Positions 6,565 through 13,485 of a stretch of 14,594 nt of DNA are shown here, in pieces. The translations under genes were made by a program, and so were the position numbers. The stretch is from Bacteroidota bacterium (GTDB lineage: Bacteria > Bacteroidota > Bacteroidia > Flavobacteriales_D > Crocinitomicaceae). Location: positions 1 through 14,594 of the forward strand of contig SBGS01000008.1 in the NCBI GenBank assembly GCA_006226555.1. The letters run 5' to 3'. Every line of letters begins with the position of its first letter. Positions within the stretch are counted from its first letter, which is position 1. The notes beneath the pieces are model-generated. The model had not been told where the DNA came from, did not search any database, and worked only from the letters and a program-made list of their open reading frames with translations.

Positions 6565-8097
6565 ATGATGCGTTTAATACTATTCAACTTTGTTTTTCTG
6601 CCGCTTGTTTTGTTATCACAGGCTCCAACAATTTCTTGGGAAAAATCTATCGGAGGAACAGGGTATGATTACGCCTGGAGTGTAATTGAGACTTCAGATC
6701 AAGGTTATTTATTCACCGGCATGACGGCATCCAGTGATGGTGACCTAAGTGGATCGCACCCTATGGGCGATGTTTTACTTGTGAAATTGGATATTAATGG
6801 AGCGATTAGTTGGGTGAAAACATTTGGAGGATTTGATCAGGATCAAGGGCGAAAGGTTATCGAAACATCCGACGGGGGATATGTTATAGCAGGCGCAACC
6901 GCGTCAGTTAGTGGAGATGTGACTATGAATCAAGGATTAATTGATGCCTGGCTTATCAAGGTAGACCAAACGGGGAACTTAGTTTGGCAAAAGACATTTG
7001 GAGGTAGCGCGTACGATTATTTTGACGATTTAATTCAGTTGTCTAATGGAAATATAGTAGCTGTTGGTTATACGAGCTCCACGGATGGTGATGTGTCAGG
7101 CAACCATGGGGTTGATGATGTTTGGGTTGTGAGTGTTACAGCTCAAGGTAGTTTGAATTGGACCAAAACTTTTGGTAGCAGTGGGCCTAATCTGGGTCAT
7201 GCTATTGAAAGTACATCAGATGGGGGGGTGATCGTTGCTGGTTCTGCTTTGATAGCCGATGGTGATGTAAGTTCAACCAATGGCAGTGGTTATGCTGATG
7301 GATGGTTAATTAAGTTGGATGCTTCGGGAGTTGTTTTATGGGAGAAAACTTATGGTGGTACTAACCATGATTCGTTTTCTGACATTATTTCTACTGTGGA
7401 AGGGGGGTATCTTGTAGTTGGAGAGTCAAGATCTAGTGATGTAGATGTGGCTGAAAATCAAGGTTCTGAAGATTTTTGGGTTGTCAAGGTGTCATCAACA
7501 GGTTCAATTTTATGGCAGAAGTCGTATGGTGGAGATGGAACCGATAAAGCAAAATCTGTCATCGAATTAAGCAGTGGAGGGTATGTGATTGCTGGCGAAT
7601 ATGGCTCGCTAACAGGAGATGCTAGTAGCAATAATGGGTGGGTTGATTATTGGGTGTTGAAATTGGATCTCAATGGCGAGTTGGTTTGGGAAAAGAACTT
7701 AGGTGGTAGCATTGAGGATAGAGCTCATGATGTTGTCCAAACTAATGATGGAGGCGTTATAATTGTTGGTGATTCACAATCAAATGACGGAGATATTACA
7801 AATCCAAAAGGGTGGGGCGATTGTTGGATCGTAAAGCTAAATGGAGTTGTTGGTATTTCTTTGGAGTCAATTCAGCCCTTTTTACTTTATCCAAATCCCG
7901 TGAAAGAAGTATTAACGTTAAAAGCGAATGAAGTTTTAAATGGAAGCTACTCCATTGTAGATGTAAATGGTCGCGTGTTGATCACGGGAGAGCTCAATGA
8001 AGCTGAAACGATCATTCCCGTTCCGACATTAAAGCCCGGAACATATTTCATTTACTTCGAGCAGTATAGCTCGGTGCTGAAGTTTGTGAAGGAGTAA
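6565..8097 (+). CDS. T9SS-secreted protein with seven 58-residue repeats, predicted beta-propeller
   Basis: The 510-residue protein has a signal peptide (about 1-19, ending LLSQ). Seven consecutive repeats of about 58 residues follow (23-80, 81-138, 139-196, 197-256, 257-314, 315-372, 373-430). Each runs as xxWxKxxGG, then a D/S-rich turn, IxTSDGGYxxxG, SxxGDV, and DxWxxKxDxxG. Seven units of this length fit a seven-bladed beta-propeller. The C-terminus (about 436-510) is a type A sorting domain nearly identical to that of the protein ending at 4260, so the cargo crosses the outer membrane by T9SS. Repeats of this kind are common in Bacteroidota secreted proteins of unknown role. Consecutive ATGs lie at 6565 and 6568; either start keeps the signal peptide. 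The last part lies in the 283-bp direct repeat. Confidence 0.85.
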   Translation: MMRLILFNFVFLPLVLLSQAPTISWEKSIGGTGYDYAWSVIETSDQGYLFTGMTASSDGDLSGSHPMGDVLLVKLDINGAISWVKTFGGFDQDQGRKVIETSDGGYVIAGATASVSGDVTMNQGLIDAWLIKVDQTGNLVWQKTFGGSAYDYFDDLIQLSNGNIVAVGYTSSTDGDVSGNHGVDDVWVVSVTAQGSLNWTKTFGSSGPNLGHAIESTSDGGVIVAGSALIADGDVSSTNGSGYADGWLIKLDASGVVLWEKTYGGTNHDSFSDIISTVEGGYLVVGESRSSDVDVAENQGSEDFWVVKVSSTGSILWQKSYGGDGTDKAKSVIELSSGGYVIAGEYGSLTGDASSNNGWVDYWVLKLDLNGELVWEKNLGGSIEDRAHDVVQTNDGGVIIVGDSQSNDGDITNPKGWGDCWIVKLNGVVGISLESIQPFLLYPNPVKEVLTLKANEVLNGSYSIVDVNGRVLITGELNEAETIIPVPTLKPGTYFIYFEQYSSVLKFVKE

Positions 8098-8167
8098 TTT
8101 AATCCACCATTATCTCAGCTCCATCAGGATCTAAGATTATAGTCCCTGTCTGGCATTTCGGGCAGGG
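7885..8167 (+). repeat. direct repeat copy 2: T9SS sorting domain, stop codon and terminator
   Basis: This is the partner of 4048-4330 (offset 3837, no indels). Identity is about 85 percent over the first 102 bp and about 97 percent over the last 181 bp. Here the segment past the stop codon is not attached to an intact zinc-ribbon gene, so copy 1 is the likelier source of that part. Confidence 0.9.
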
Positions 8168-8197
8168 CTTTTTTATTTCTAGGAATAGTATTTCCAT
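8099..8197 (-). pseudogene. truncated C-terminal remnant of the zinc-ribbon gene
   Basis: Read on the minus strand, the frame ending at TAA 8101-8099 encodes PCPKCQTGTIILDPDGAEI followed by MVD. This is the last 22 residues of the zinc-ribbon protein at 4262-4573 with one change (Met to Ile). Upstream the homology ends, and the frame continues through nine unrelated codons to an ATG at 8197, giving a 32-codon frame with only the last cysteine pair. It is best read as a by-product of the duplication. Whether it is translated is unknown. On the plus strand the same bases act as a terminator. Confidence 0.7.
8144..8174 (+). terminator. rho-independent terminator of the second T9SS gene
   Basis: The stem is the same seven pairs as at 4307-4330. 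It is followed here by C and six Ts (8169-8174), a better T-tract than in copy 1. It lies 47 bp after the stop codon at 8097. Confidence 0.75.
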
Positions 8198-8277
8198 GAT
8201 TACCCGTGTTGTGTAACTCAGGCAACGTACGAATTACCTTTCAACAATTATCTTGCTTCAGAATTAAATGTATAGAT

Positions 8278-8961
8278 ATGAGTAATTGTTGCAGCATAGA
8301 AGATAAAGAAAGTGGAAAGTGCGGCGAAAGTAAGGGGCAGTCACTTGACCAGAAACAGCATTGGAATAATGCCTACTTAAATAGCCCTGAAGAACGCCTC
8401 GGATGGTATGAAACAGATCCTTCTCCCACATTGGGCTTAATAGAAAAAGCGGGATTAAATTCTGATGCCTTTATATTAAACGTTGGCGCCGGCAGTACCA
8501 CGCTCGTGGATGAATTGATCCGAAACAATTATCAAAAATTGATAGCAACAGATATTAGTGATGTTGCGCTGCAATTGTTAATGAAGCGCGTTGGAACCAA
8601 TAGAGTCGAATATATCGTCGATGACCTTACAGCACCGGATCGTTTACTTCAATTGGATCCCGTAGATATGTGGATTGATCGGGCTGTGCTTCATTTTTTT
8701 CTTGAGGAGCATGAAAGGTCAGCATACTTTGAACTGCTAAAAAAAGTGGTAAAAAGAGATGGCTTTGTTATTCTTGCCCAGTTCAGTATAGGAGGAGCAG
8801 CTAAATGTTCAGGTTTACCGGTTGTAAACTACAATAAAGAGATGTTGGCGGAGAACTTGGGGAAGGATTTTGAATTAATTGAAAGTTTCGATCATACGTA
8901 TATTATGCCATCCGGAGGCGAGAGACCATACGTTTATACTTTATTTAAGCGTGTAGCATGA
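8278..8961 (+). CDS. class I SAM-dependent methyltransferase with Cys-containing N-terminus
   Basis: From the ATG at 8278 the product has 227 residues. An in-frame GTG at 8206 would add 24 residues, but they look non-coding and the family region begins after the ATG. The Rossmann methyltransferase core shows motif I as FILNVGAGST (66-74), the ribose-binding acid in IATDIS (Asp92), the motif III region VEYIVDDL (Asp115/116) and MWIDRAVLHFF. HWNNAYLN near 28-35 and WYETDPSP are typical of the small-molecule or protein methyltransferases that begin with HW-x-x-x-Y. The C-terminal YTLFKR strand closes the fold. The substrate is unknown. The first 15 residues hold three cysteines (4, 5, 15), which is unusual and could bind metal. 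It is cytoplasmic and appears single-transcribed, with a weak TACCTTTC -7 candidate at 8235-8242. Confidence 0.82.
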   Translation: MSNCCSIEDKESGKCGESKGQSLDQKQHWNNAYLNSPEERLGWYETDPSPTLGLIEKAGLNSDAFILNVGAGSTTLVDELIRNNYQKLIATDISDVALQLLMKRVGTNRVEYIVDDLTAPDRLLQLDPVDMWIDRAVLHFFLEEHERSAYFELLKKVVKRDGFVILAQFSIGGAAKCSGLPVVNYNKEMLAENLGKDFELIESFDHTYIMPSGGERPYVYTLFKRVA

Positions 8962-8988
8962 TTAAAAAGGAACTTACAAAAAACAAAA

Positions 8989-9010
8989 AAGCCTGTCGAT
9001 TGACAGGCTT
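8989..9010 (-). terminator. strong stem-loop terminator, best on the minus strand
   Basis: AAGCCTGTC (8989-8997) and GACAGGCTT (9002-9010) form a perfect 9-bp stem with the loop GATT. On the minus strand it is followed by TTTTTTGTTTTTT; on the plus strand the T-tract is poor (TATGCTTT). It lies 19 bp past the tRNA-like 3' end at 9030-9043 on the minus strand, where a tRNA terminator would be expected. It can also serve the methyltransferase gene from the other side. Confidence 0.8.
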
Positions 9011-9029
9011 TATGCTTTAAACGTTCTGC

Positions 9030-9043
9030 GGTCTGGACGGGAC
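9030..9043 (-). other. tRNA 3'-end fragment, candidate attachment-site scar
   Basis: On the minus strand these bases read GTCCCGTCCAGACC, matching the 3' side of the T-arm and acceptor stem of a tRNA, most like tRNA-Asp. No TTCGA T-loop, anticodon arm or 5' acceptor strand lies upstream on that strand; the sequence changes right after the T-stem. A strong terminator follows downstream. A 14-bp match by eye is short, so the tRNA identity and the attachment-site reading are inference. Confidence 0.5.
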
Positions 9044-9214
9044 CGACGAGTATTTCTAAAACCCTGTGTTTATCGCGTATTTGAGAAAACAACTGTTCGA
9101 TTTGCTCACCGAATTGCTCACATTTTATCGAATGTTGTTTGATATCTTTTGAAAGAACGTATTCAAGATTGAAGATACTGAATTAATCCAATCGCATACA
9201 AGGAATATTTTATT
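9044..9214. other. intergenic stretch beside the tRNA scar, possible element end
   Basis: This stretch has no methionine-started gene. It contains two adjacent 12-bp copies, CGATTTGCTCAC (9098-9109) and CGAATTGCTCAC (9110-9121), differing at one base. On the minus strand one frame is open from about 9183 across the tRNA fragment to about 8942, without an ATG, and encodes Gln/Glu-rich helix-like sequence (EQFGEQIEQLFSQIRDKH). It may be the remnant of a gene, such as an integrase tail reading into its target tRNA, or chance. Confidence 0.4.
9098..9121. repeat. tandem 12-bp repeat pair next to the tRNA fragment
   Basis: Two head-to-tail copies of CGAWTTGCTCAC match at 11 of 12 positions and lie 55 bp from the tRNA 3'-end fragment. 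Short direct repeats beside an attachment core are often recombinase arm sites. That role is inferred. Confidence 0.6.
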
Positions 9215-9796
9215 CTATTTTGATATTAGAATCTGGATTGTACTCCAAAGGGCGTTACCTTCTTTTTTTAAATCAAAATTATAGTTATTCAAGCGCCATT
9301 GCAAAATAGTAAAACGCATACTCCCCATGAATATCGAAGCTAGTTGATGGACATCTACATCAGATCGAATAGATCCATCCTTCTGCCCTTGTTCAATTAT
9401 GCTGACAACTCTTTGCTTTTTGTTTTTAAGAATGTTTTGAACTGCATTTGAAAGCTTTTCTTCATACTGAAAACTGGTTTCTGCAAAAATCACCATAACT
9501 ATGGCAGGGTGATTGGAGAAATGTTCAAATTGAAAATCAATGATCTGCTTTAACTTTTCTATTCCTTTTTCTTCGCTTTGAATCAGTTCGGCCATCTTGG
9601 TTTTCAACCCTATTCCAAAGTAATTCAAGACGGACGATAAAATATCTGTCTTATTTTTGAAATGACGATACAAGGCAGGTTCACTAAACTCCATTTTTTC
9701 AGCTAACGCTTTTGTGGTTAGTTGTTGAATTCCTCCCTGATTAATTAGTTCGGTTGCTGCGTTAATAATCTCTATTTGGCGTGCAGTGTATTGCAT
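9215..9796 (-). CDS. TetR/AcrR-family transcriptional repressor
   Basis: The 193-residue regulator has the TetR DNA-binding domain at about 5-51: helix QIEIINAATELIN, then LTTKALAEKMEFSEPALYRH as the helix-turn-helix with its usual YRHF end, and KTDIL opening helix 4. The remaining helices form a ligand pocket and dimer surface with little sequence conservation, as usual. It is the last gene of the minus-strand efflux block, 91 bp after the cytochrome gene. A palindromic candidate operator (9808-9826) lies in its own promoter, so autorepression is likely. Control of the upstream efflux operon is inferred from linkage, as in many AcrR-type systems. The start is fixed by the HTH beginning a few residues later. 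Confidence 0.88.
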   Translation of the reverse strand: MQYTARQIEIINAATELINQGGIQQLTTKALAEKMEFSEPALYRHFKNKTDILSSVLNYFGIGLKTKMAELIQSEEKGIEKLKQIIDFQFEHFSNHPAIVMVIFAETSFQYEEKLSNAVQNILKNKKQRVVSIIEQGQKDGSIRSDVDVHQLASIFMGSMRFTILQWRLNNYNFDLKKEGNALWSTIQILISK

Positions 9797-9800
9797 AATA

Positions 9801-9833
9801 CAAATGTAAGTTAGTGCGATTAACTTTTTGCAA
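9801..9833 (-). promoter_or_regulatory. promoter of the TetR gene with overlapping palindromic operator
   Basis: On the minus strand TACATTTG (9808-9801) is a perfect Bacteroidota -7 box. A TTG at 9833-9831 stands 22 bp upstream as a somewhat distant -33 element. Between them lies a 19-bp imperfect palindrome with AAGTTA and TAACTT arms around a 7-bp centre (9808-9826). An operator between the two promoter boxes fits repression by the TetR protein. The expected start site falls at or next to the ATG (9796), so the mRNA may be leaderless. Confidence 0.5.
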
Positions 9834-9887
9834 GTTTTTATTCAATAATTTAAGTTGAGTTTTTTTGAAAACATGAAAAAATAGATG

Positions 9888-10343
9888 CTAATATTCATGT
9901 GAGCAATTCGTGCCACAGTTTGAGCAACCTGAATCGTCATTTGAACAACTTGAATTGTCAATGTTGTTCTCAAATAAATACTCAGCGATCGCTTCCACCT
10001 CCTTTTCGTCAAATTCCTGTTTTGGCATTAAACCAAACTTACGTCTAGCACCTGGCATTATCGAATTTTCTTCCATAGGGTTTTCACACCATTGAACGAT
10101 CGCTGAAACGAATTCCTCTTTTGAGATATCCTCGTCCCAATAATGGTCTTTAACGCGTTGCATAGGGGGAGCGAGCATATTGTCCGTCCCTTGCGTGTTG
10201 TGACAAGAATAGCAGTTCTTTTCCATTAACAGTTTGCCATCCAGATTTGAAGATGCTTCTTGTTTTTCTACATCGACTGAGGTTTGGTGCCCACAAGAGA
10301 CAAAATAGAAAGATAAAAACGGGAGAATGAGATGTTTTTTCAT
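9888..10343 (-). CDS. lipoprotein cytochrome c with Cys-rich C-terminal tail
   Basis: The 151-residue precursor has a lipoprotein signal (FVSC, Cys17), so the mature protein is membrane-anchored outside the cytoplasm. A single class I cytochrome c domain spans about 33-126: heme-attachment motif CYSCH (44-48) after LLMEKN, then LAPPM, and the likely axial Met105 in FGLMPKQEF before the closing helix VEAIAEYLF. The last 20 residues (SSCSNDDSGCSNCGTNCSHE) carry Cys133, 140, 143 and 147 plus His149, which is abnormal for this family and looks like a metal site or a disulfide knot. It starts 27 bp after the RND pump's stop on the same strand, so it is probably cotranscribed with the efflux genes. 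Its electron partner is unknown, and a role tied to export is speculation. Confidence 0.85.
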   Translation of the reverse strand: MKKHLILPFLSFYFVSCGHQTSVDVEKQEASSNLDGKLLMEKNCYSCHNTQGTDNMLAPPMQRVKDHYWDEDISKEEFVSAIVQWCENPMEENSIMPGARRKFGLMPKQEFDEKEVEAIAEYLFENNIDNSSCSNDDSGCSNCGTNCSHEY

Positions 10344-10370
10344 TTTGTAAAGGTTTAAAATTTGTTGTGA

Positions 10371-13300
10371 TTAATTGCTTACTACTGTTTTGGTTGCAAA
10401 TCGTTCCTTGATCGAATCAACAACATAATATACAACCGGCACCAAATAGACTGTTAAAATTAACGAAGACGTCACTCCTCCAATAATTACCCAAGCCAAT
10501 CCATTTTTCCATTCACTAGCTGTTCCTTGCGCCATGGCAATTGGTAACATCCCTACAATCATAGAAATACTGGTCATTAAAATTGGACGCATACGGCCTT
10601 TTCCTGCTTCAATAAGAGCATCCTTGTAGTGCATTCCTTGTGCTTTCAATTGATTGGTAAAATCGACAATTAAAATGGCATTTTTCACCACTAATCCCAT
10701 CAACATAATCATTCCTAATAGAGCAAACAGACTCAGGTGACTTTGGGAAAGATTGAGTGCTAAGAAAGCCCCAATAACTGCAACCGGAATAGAAAACAAT
10801 ACGACAAACGGATATATGAAGCTATCGTATAAGGCTACCATAATGAGGTAAATAAGAATGAATGAGATCAATAAGACGGAACCTAGAGCTCCGAAACTAT
10901 CGTTCTGTCTTTTAATGTCGCTTCCCCAAGTCATTTGCATTCCCTCTGGCAAAGGATTTTCATTGATATATGCTAAAACATCATCCGCTACACTACCCGA
11001 AGGGCGACCCAATGCATCAGCCGTTATCGTTACCGCCGGCTGTCTGTCTTTTCGCTCTAGTAGTGATGGCGATTCTTCTTGAACAACATCTGCAAATTGA
11101 GATACCTTAATTGGTAAACCTTTTGGATTAATAATGGTCATGTTTTTCAGATCTTCATAATCGTTTCGATTGAACTCATCAAAAAAGATTCTTATCGGAT
11201 ATTCTGTTCCTTCTTGAGTTAAAACCGCATCATCATTTCCCGTTAGTGCATTTCTAATATTCATTCCCACATAAGCTGCTGTTAAGCCGTACTTTTGCAT
11301 TAAAATATCATCTGGGATAATTCTATATTCCGGGGCGCCATTTTTTACTGACAATTGTACATTATCCGCTCCTGGGATGGTTTGAATGGCATTTTGCAAA
11401 TTTGTCGAAACATCCAATACTTCTTCAAAGCTAGCACCACTAATGGTCAATTCAATAGGTGCAGAACGTGGAATTAAGCCTAACCCTGCCATGGAGAAAT
11501 TAATTCCTGTAAACTGATCTTGAAGCTCAACTCTAAGATCCTTCATGTAAGTCTCCGTTGGTTGAAAATCTCGATCTTCTTTTGGCTTCAGTTGAATGGT
11601 GAACTCCGTAATATTTGGAGAACCAACACCCAAACTACCAATCCCTGTACTTGGACCTCCAACATTACTGAATACTGTCGAAATATCAGGTTGACTTAAC
11701 AAGAACTGTTCTACTTGATAGGAAACAATGTTATTTTGTTTTAATGAAGTCGTTTTATCGTATTCAAGCGATAGACGGAATTTTCCTTGATCTCCTGTGG
11801 CAATCAATTCTTTTCCTATGATATTTTGTTTTAACATCACTCCTGTAAGAGCAAACAATGCCAAAAGTATTCCTGTAAAAATGAGTTTATGATTCAACAC
11901 CCATTTTAACTGGTTTCCGTACCAATTGGTAAAATTGTCTAGTTGAACTTCAAACCAAATCAAGAACTTATTAAAGAAATTAGTAGGCTTTAAGTCTTCT
12001 GATTTACCAATTCTGGAAGCCATCCAAGGTGTTAATGTAAATCCAACCAACAAACTGGTGAGGGTTGAAGTTATCACAACTACCGAGAATTGTTTCAGCA
12101 TATCTGCTACAAATACTTGCAAAAAGAGAATCGGTAGAAAAACCACAATATCAACTAGGGTTATGGATAGGGCTGAAAAACCAATTTCCATACGTCCATC
12201 CATGGATGCTGTTCGTTTATCTTTCCCCATATCAAGATGACGTTGGATATTTTCTAATACTACGGTTGCATCATCCACTAGAATCCCTATGATTAACGAC
12301 ATGGCTAAAAGTGTCATTAGATTAAGTGTATAACCAAGCATCCACATTACTGCAAAAGCGGTAACTAAAGAGGTAGGGATAGCGACCAATACGATCAAGG
12401 AGTTTCTAAAACTACGCAAGAATAGAAGCATAACTAGAGACACCAATAACACAGCCATAATTAAATCCACAACCACCGAATTAACGGCAGCAATTGTATT
12501 GTCTGTACTATCATCTGCCACAATGAATTTGACATTACTTTCCTTGTATTGGTCTTCAATCCATTTTAATTTCTCTTTCACTTTTGTTGATACATCAACT
12601 GCATTGGCATCCCCTTGTTTTTTGAGTAGAATACCTATACCATTTTTACCATTGTAACGACTGACAGAAGTAATTTCTTTAATTCCATCTTTTACAACTG
12701 CCAAATCCTTAATGTAAATAGAAGTGCTCGGAGGAAAAATAGCTACCTGAATATTTTCTATGTCTTCTACTGTATTGTACTTGGATGATATTTTAACAGA
12801 GTTGGATTGACTTCCATTTTCAATTTTACCTGCTGGAATATCCAAACCAGATCTATTGATCGCTTCTACTATTTGGAGCATTGGTATATTGTAATATTCC
12901 AATTTGTTTTCATCTACAAGTACCTGAATTTCTCTTTCTTCACCACCTAGTATCGTTAATTCCGCAACTCCTTTTATTTGTTGAATTTGAGGTAAGTATT
13001 CATCCTGCATTTTTTGATAGAATTCTGTTGCAGGCAAATCACTGGTTGCACTAATCGACATAATCGGTAAGTCGTTTGGAGAAACCTTACTCATTTCAGG
13101 ACTAAGAACATCAGCAGGTAAATCTTTACTGATGTTATCAATGTATCTCTGAGCATCTTGCATGGTCTTGTCCAAATCAGTTCCATACTCCAAATTGGCA
13201 ATGATGACAGAAGCATTGGGTAGTGATTTTGTTACCAAATAATCAACTCCTTCAAGGTTAGAAAGTGCATCTTCAATTTTGCGAGACACAGACGTTTCTA

Positions 13301-13475
13301 CTTCTTGAGGTTCTGCACCTGGATAGACCGTTTTAATTACCACAACCGGTTGATTAAAATCGGGCATTAACTCATAGCTCAAATTTTTAAACCCTATGTA
13401 CCCTAAAAGGATAAACACACTGAAAAGCACAATAATCAGCGAGGGTCTTTTTATCGAAATCTCGGTAATATTCAT
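10371..13475 (-). CDS. RND-family multidrug efflux pump, inner-membrane subunit (HAE-1 type)
   Basis: This 1034-residue protein has the full RND length and duplicated layout: TM1 (11-30), a first large periplasmic loop (about 40-330), TM2-6 (about 335-490), TM7 (about 530-547), a second periplasmic loop (550-860) and TM8-12 (865-1020). The proton-relay residues are present: Asp401 and Asp402 in GILVDDATVVLENI, and Lys931 in GLVVKNAILIVDF. The VDDAxVVLEN form marks the hydrophobe/amphiphile (drug, bile salt, dye) class rather than heavy-metal CusA pumps. It works as a trimer with the fusion protein encoded 10 bp upstream and the TolC-like protein before that, using proton influx to export substrates across the outer membrane. 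No truncation is seen. The substrate is not deducible. Confidence 0.93.
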   Translation of the reverse strand: MNITEISIKRPSLIIVLFSVFILLGYIGFKNLSYELMPDFNQPVVVIKTVYPGAEPQEVETSVSRKIEDALSNLEGVDYLVTKSLPNASVIIANLEYGTDLDKTMQDAQRYIDNISKDLPADVLSPEMSKVSPNDLPIMSISATSDLPATEFYQKMQDEYLPQIQQIKGVAELTILGGEEREIQVLVDENKLEYYNIPMLQIVEAINRSGLDIPAGKIENGSQSNSVKISSKYNTVEDIENIQVAIFPPSTSIYIKDLAVVKDGIKEITSVSRYNGKNGIGILLKKQGDANAVDVSTKVKEKLKWIEDQYKESNVKFIVADDSTDNTIAAVNSVVVDLIMAVLLVSLVMLLFLRSFRNSLIVLVAIPTSLVTAFAVMWMLGYTLNLMTLLAMSLIIGILVDDATVVLENIQRHLDMGKDKRTASMDGRMEIGFSALSITLVDIVVFLPILFLQVFVADMLKQFSVVVITSTLTSLLVGFTLTPWMASRIGKSEDLKPTNFFNKFLIWFEVQLDNFTNWYGNQLKWVLNHKLIFTGILLALFALTGVMLKQNIIGKELIATGDQGKFRLSLEYDKTTSLKQNNIVSYQVEQFLLSQPDISTVFSNVGGPSTGIGSLGVGSPNITEFTIQLKPKEDRDFQPTETYMKDLRVELQDQFTGINFSMAGLGLIPRSAPIELTISGASFEEVLDVSTNLQNAIQTIPGADNVQLSVKNGAPEYRIIPDDILMQKYGLTAAYVGMNIRNALTGNDDAVLTQEGTEYPIRIFFDEFNRNDYEDLKNMTIINPKGLPIKVSQFADVVQEESPSLLERKDRQPAVTITADALGRPSGSVADDVLAYINENPLPEGMQMTWGSDIKRQNDSFGALGSVLLISFILIYLIMVALYDSFIYPFVVLFSIPVAVIGAFLALNLSQSHLSLFALLGMIMLMGLVVKNAILIVDFTNQLKAQGMHYKDALIEAGKGRMRPILMTSISMIVGMLPIAMAQGTASEWKNGLAWVIIGGVTSSLILTVYLVPVVYYVVDSIKERFATKTVVSN

Positions 13476-13485
13476 GGCTCTAGGA

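Noticed and set aside
8206..8277. Upstream GTG start for the methyltransferase
   Set aside because: The 24 added residues have no family resemblance and overlap promoter-like sequence. The ATG at 8278 gives a normal N-terminus.
9871..9900. ACATGAA ... TTCATGT inverted repeat at the end of the cytochrome gene
   Set aside because: Seven-base A+T-rich arms with a 16-base loop and no T-tract; could easily be chance.
10858..12292. Open frames antisense to the RND pump (10858-11082, 12058-12240, 12065-12292)
   Set aside because: Low-complexity shadows of a clearly coding strand, without domains or start signals.
10371..13475. Heavy-metal (CusA-type) RND pump, suggested by the Cys-rich cytochrome next door
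   Set aside because: The TM4 motif is GILVDDATVVLEN with two Asp, and TM10 has the Lys of drug-type pumps. This is the HAE-1 pattern.
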